Assembly (NCBI GenBank): GCA_965603115.1
Contig: CBFDBT010000015.1
Location: 1 to 25,947 of the forward strand
Length of the DNA stretch: 25,947 nt
Source of the DNA: CBFDBT01 sp965603115
Lineage (GTDB): Bacteria > Pseudomonadota > Alphaproteobacteria > Sphingomonadales > Kordiimonadaceae
Direction: 5' to 3'
The notes below the pieces were generated by a model that worked only from the letters and a program-made list of their open reading frames with translations, had not been told where the DNA came from and did no database searches. This document shows, piece by piece, positions 24,376 to 25,947 of the stretch (within the stretch, counting starts at the first letter, position 1; every line of letters begins with the position of its first letter). A program made the position numbers and the translations under genes.

Positions 24376-24464
24376 GTAATTATATTACTGATTTAGTCCA
24401 TGTTCTTGAAATTTATGAAGCATGTAAGGTTTTTATGATGCACGTAAGGTTTAAGGTATACCTT
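24376..24464. promoter_or_regulatory. Repeat-rich region upstream of the oxidoreductase gene
   Basis: The 224 bases between the oxidoreductase start and the GIY-YIG start contain several ordered motifs. A 13-base palindrome GTAAT-TAT-ATTAC (24376-24388) includes a TATAAT on the minus strand and so could be the -10 of the oxidoreductase. Near-identical direct repeats CATGTAAGGTTT (24421-24432) and CACGTAAGGTTT (24441-24452) are 20 bases apart. A 12-base palindrome AAGGTATACCTT lies at 24453-24464. Which protein would bind here is unknown. Confidence 0.4.
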
Positions 24465-24466
24465 TT

Positions 24467-24496
24467 CCGTCATGCTGAACTTGTTTCAGCATCCAT
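24467..24496 (+). repeat. Left inverted repeat, REP-like hairpin
   Basis: The arm begins CCGTCATGCTGAACTTG and ends TTTCAGCATCCAT. It contains an internal stem-loop with arms ATGCTGAA and TTCAGCAT. It is an exact reverse complement of 24808-24837. Confidence 0.85.
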
Positions 24497-24514
24497 ACTG
24501 TGTATGATTTGTTA

Positions 24515-24808
24515 ATGGAAATGGGTGGTTACACATATATTTTAGCATCGAAGAAATATGGAACACTTTACATTGGTGTTACGTCTGATTTGATTAAACG
24601 TATATGGCAGCACAGGGAAGGTGTTGTTGAAGGATTTACTGATAAATATATCGTGCATAAACTTGTCCATTTTGAAGCCTTTGATGAAATCACCTTTGCC
24701 ATTGAACGAGAAAAACAACTGAAACGCTGGCATCGTCCTTGGAAGATTAATTTAATCGAAGAAAACAACCCTGACTGGGAAGACCTGTATTCTTCACTAA
24801 CAGGGTAA
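24515..24808 (+). CDS. GIY-YIG endonuclease-superfamily protein
   Basis: The small single-domain protein (97 residues from ATG 24515) belongs to the YhbQ/UvrC-like GIY-YIG group. The two strand motifs appear as GGYTYILASKKYG (GIY position) and TLYIGVTSD (YIG position). The catalytic-type Arg is in LIKRIWQHREG, and then come AIEREKQLKRWHRPWKINLI and NPDWEDLY. Such proteins could nick DNA, but cellular roles are mostly undetermined. GTG 24500 is an alternative start (102 residues), and no ribosome site is seen for either. The stop codon overlaps the right inverted repeat by one base. The close bracketing by repeats suggests a link between nuclease and repeat. Confidence 0.85.
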   Translation: MEMGGYTYILASKKYGTLYIGVTSDLIKRIWQHREGVVEGFTDKYIVHKLVHFEAFDEITFAIEREKQLKRWHRPWKINLIEENNPDWEDLYSSLTG

Positions 24809-24837
24809 TGGATGCTGAAACAAGTTCAGCATGACGG
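24808..24837 (-). repeat. Right inverted repeat, REP-like hairpin
   Basis: Exact reverse complement of the left arm. Its first base is the last base of the GIY-YIG stop codon, so it may also act as a transcript-end hairpin. A G-rich tail (GTGTGGGGGGTGT) follows, resembling the tail after the repeat end at 7374. Confidence 0.85.
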
Positions 24838-24864
24838 TGTGGGGGGTGTACGTGCATCTTAATG

Positions 24865-24890
24865 CGTCACTCTGAACTTGTTTCAGAGTC
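24865..24890 (+). repeat. Third, diverged copy of the REP-like hairpin
   Basis: The copy reads CGTCACTCTGAACTTG then TTTCAGAGTC, in the same orientation as the left arm. Relative to the other copies both stem arms are changed together (ATGCTGAA/TTCAGCAT becomes ACTCTGAA/TTCAGAGT), so pairing is kept. Confidence 0.75.
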
Positions 24891-24974
24891 TATGGTGGTC
24901 AGCGTGTGAGGCCCATGTCTGGCCTGAGATGGAATAAGAATGAGCGTCAGGTCTCTTATCCTTTAATTGCGTCT

Positions 24975-25947
24975 TTAGTGTTCTTTCATTTGAATATATT
25001 TTTGGCTGCTTCTCATTGTGCAAATCTGTTTGCCATCCTGCGGGCCGCTAAGTTCGCTTACGAACAAATAGATAAATTGAGCAGGGCTGAATTGTGTCTC
25101 ATTATAGTCGGGCTCTTTAGTGCCATTATACTTTTGTCGTGGCTTATCATAGAGGCTATAAAATACCCTTGTGAAATAACTCTTGCCGTCAACAGTGACT
25201 AAATCATATTTGGTGGTCGGATGTATAGGATAGGTTATAAATGACTTATCAAATTTCTTGTGTATGGCACGACAATCACCCGAAGCACATCTTGGTTCAA
25301 TTGCATTTTTGGCTAACTTGAAATGTTTTCCTTGAAATTTCCGCCCTGCCCTCCAGCCTGTGATTGCATATCCATCCTTTTCATCATAAAGAAATCTTGT
25401 AAAATTTTGTGGTGATAAGGTATTTTTATTATAGTAAATTTCCTCATAAACCGTACGTGGATTGCTATTCACCCAAAACATTAATTCAGTAATATTATTA
25501 TGCATTTGGCTGGCATAATTCACTACCCATTCAATCTGATCATCATTATTCAGGTCAATTTCTGTAAATTCATGCTCTAAAGAAGTATATCTCTGGCCGG
25601 GTTTTAGGGGCCTAACTTTCTGCCAAGTCACAGAATATTTATTAGTGAGATATGCGCTTTGTCTTTTACCATCATTCTTCTTGTCTCTTTTGTTATAAGG
25701 CTCATTCAAAGCCTCTAGCAACGCAATACAGACAGGATTATTGCCGTCTAGTAACTCATAAAAATCAGCGGGGCGATAAGAATTCCAAGTGCCATCACTT
25801 GATGAGAAAGTCTTTCGAAGTGAAGGGTAATTAGCAGGGTCAAAATTATAGACCATGTCTTTCCCAAAACTCTCAGGTATCCCTGCCTCCTGTGAAGCAT
25901 GCACACTATTCAGGCAGGAAAACCCAAATGCTGCTAATATCGCTACC
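24975..25947 (-). CDS. Exported protein of unknown function, 5' end beyond the window
   Basis: The frame is open from the right edge to a stop at 24975, at least 323 codons, and the start codon is outside. The first visible residues VAILAAFGFSCLNSVHA form a hydrophobic segment ending in an AxA-like site (VHA before SQEAG), so a type I signal peptide is likely. A cysteine in this stretch does not fit a good lipobox. The mature part has few family clues. EIDLNNDDQIEWVVNYA resembles a calcium-binding DxNxDxxxE loop of the FG-GAP/dockerin kind, and two cysteines flank EPRCASGDCRAIHKKFDK, possibly a disulfide. Aromatic and Asn/Lys-rich composition fits a periplasmic or secreted protein. I do not recognise the family. 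Confidence 0.75.
   Translation of the reverse strand, partial: VAILAAFGFSCLNSVHASQEAGIPESFGKDMVYNFDPANYPSLRKTFSSSDGTWNSYRPADFYELLDGNNPVCIALLEALNEPYNKRDKKNDGKRQSAYLTNKYSVTWQKVRPLKPGQRYTSLEHEFTEIDLNNDDQIEWVVNYASQMHNNITELMFWVNSNPRTVYEEIYYNKNTLSPQNFTRFLYDEKDGYAITGWRAGRKFQGKHFKLAKNAIEPRCASGDCRAIHKKFDKSFITYPIHPTTKYDLVTVDGKSYFTRVFYSLYDKPRQKYNGTKEPDYNETQFSPAQFIYLFVSELSGPQDGKQICTMRSSQKYIQMKEH

Larger units (their letters stand above)
24467..24837. mobile_element. GIY-YIG gene cassette bracketed by perfect 30-base inverted repeats
   Basis: A 371-base unit is bounded by inverted repeats at 24467-24496 and 24808-24837 that match at all 30 positions. Each arm is itself a hairpin (ATGCTGAA, CTTG, TTTCAGCAT). 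The only gene inside is the GIY-YIG protein, whose stop codon touches the right arm. No target-site duplication is visible outside the arms. The layout suggests a REP-type unit mobilised or maintained by the encoded nuclease, which is inference. Confidence 0.55.

Noticed and set aside
24421..24890. CRISPR-like array from the repeated hairpins
   Set aside because: Copies are in mixed orientation, unequally spaced, and one interval is a protein gene.
24906..25202. Plus-strand frame of 98 codons with two hydrophobic stretches, opposite the exported protein
   Set aside because: The minus strand is open for at least 323 codons with a signal peptide. The plus-strand frame has no ribosome site and overlaps it for most of its length.
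25895..25947. Lipoprotein signal for the exported protein
   Set aside because: The residues before the cysteine (GFSC) do not make a good lipobox, while VHA-S is a reasonable type I signal peptidase site.

Overview
The window is chromosomal DNA from an alphaproteobacterium of moderate to low GC (judged by eye, not computed). The best evidence is the order rsh-pyrE-DUF2062-pdxJ-acpS-lepB-rnc-era-recO-parC, a core-gene string typical of that class. The aerobic fused indolepyruvate oxidoreductase and the hpd/fah/maiA/phhA set fit a marine, amino-acid-degrading member (for example near Kordiimonadales/Emcibacterales), but the order is a guess. No tRNA, rRNA, CRISPR array or prophage was seen.

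Region 1 (1-9878, all + strand) is housekeeping. It holds the 3' part of a (p)ppGpp synthetase/hydrolase, pyrE, a DUF2062 membrane protein that probably starts at a CTG codon, and pdxJ. The acpS reading frame comes next and is broken by a frameshift. It is followed by lepB, rnc, era and recO, tightly packed. A 384-base gap with two palindromic repeat elements precedes parC.

Region 2 (9894-14841) holds a small GAF protein, an unknown four-helix membrane protein (- strand), and an Lrp/AsnC regulator divergent from alanine dehydrogenase. A cytoplasmic-type asparaginase follows alanine dehydrogenase directly, and then an EAL-domain protein. The regulator/ald gap carries paired, helically phased half-sites.

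Region 3 (14851-19675) is a phenylalanine/tyrosine catabolic operon: hpd, a VOC-fold protein, fumarylacetoacetase, maleylacetoacetate isomerase and phenylalanine 4-hydroxylase. It lies divergent from a MarR regulator, and a palindrome sits inside the putative hpd promoter. No homogentisate 1,2-dioxygenase gene is present, and the VOC gene sits where that step would be encoded. Converging on this operon (- strand) are a Leu/Phe/Val-type amino acid dehydrogenase and a 1163-residue fused indolepyruvate:ferredoxin oxidoreductase. Together these two could take amino acids to 2-oxo acids and then acyl-CoAs. An intrinsic terminator for this pair overlaps the phhA stop codon.

Region 4 (24291-25947) is accessory. 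A GIY-YIG endonuclease-like gene is bracketed by a perfect 30-base inverted repeat, with a third, covarying copy of the same hairpin just outside. The window ends inside an exported protein of unknown function (- strand), whose signal peptide is visible but whose start codon lies beyond the edge.
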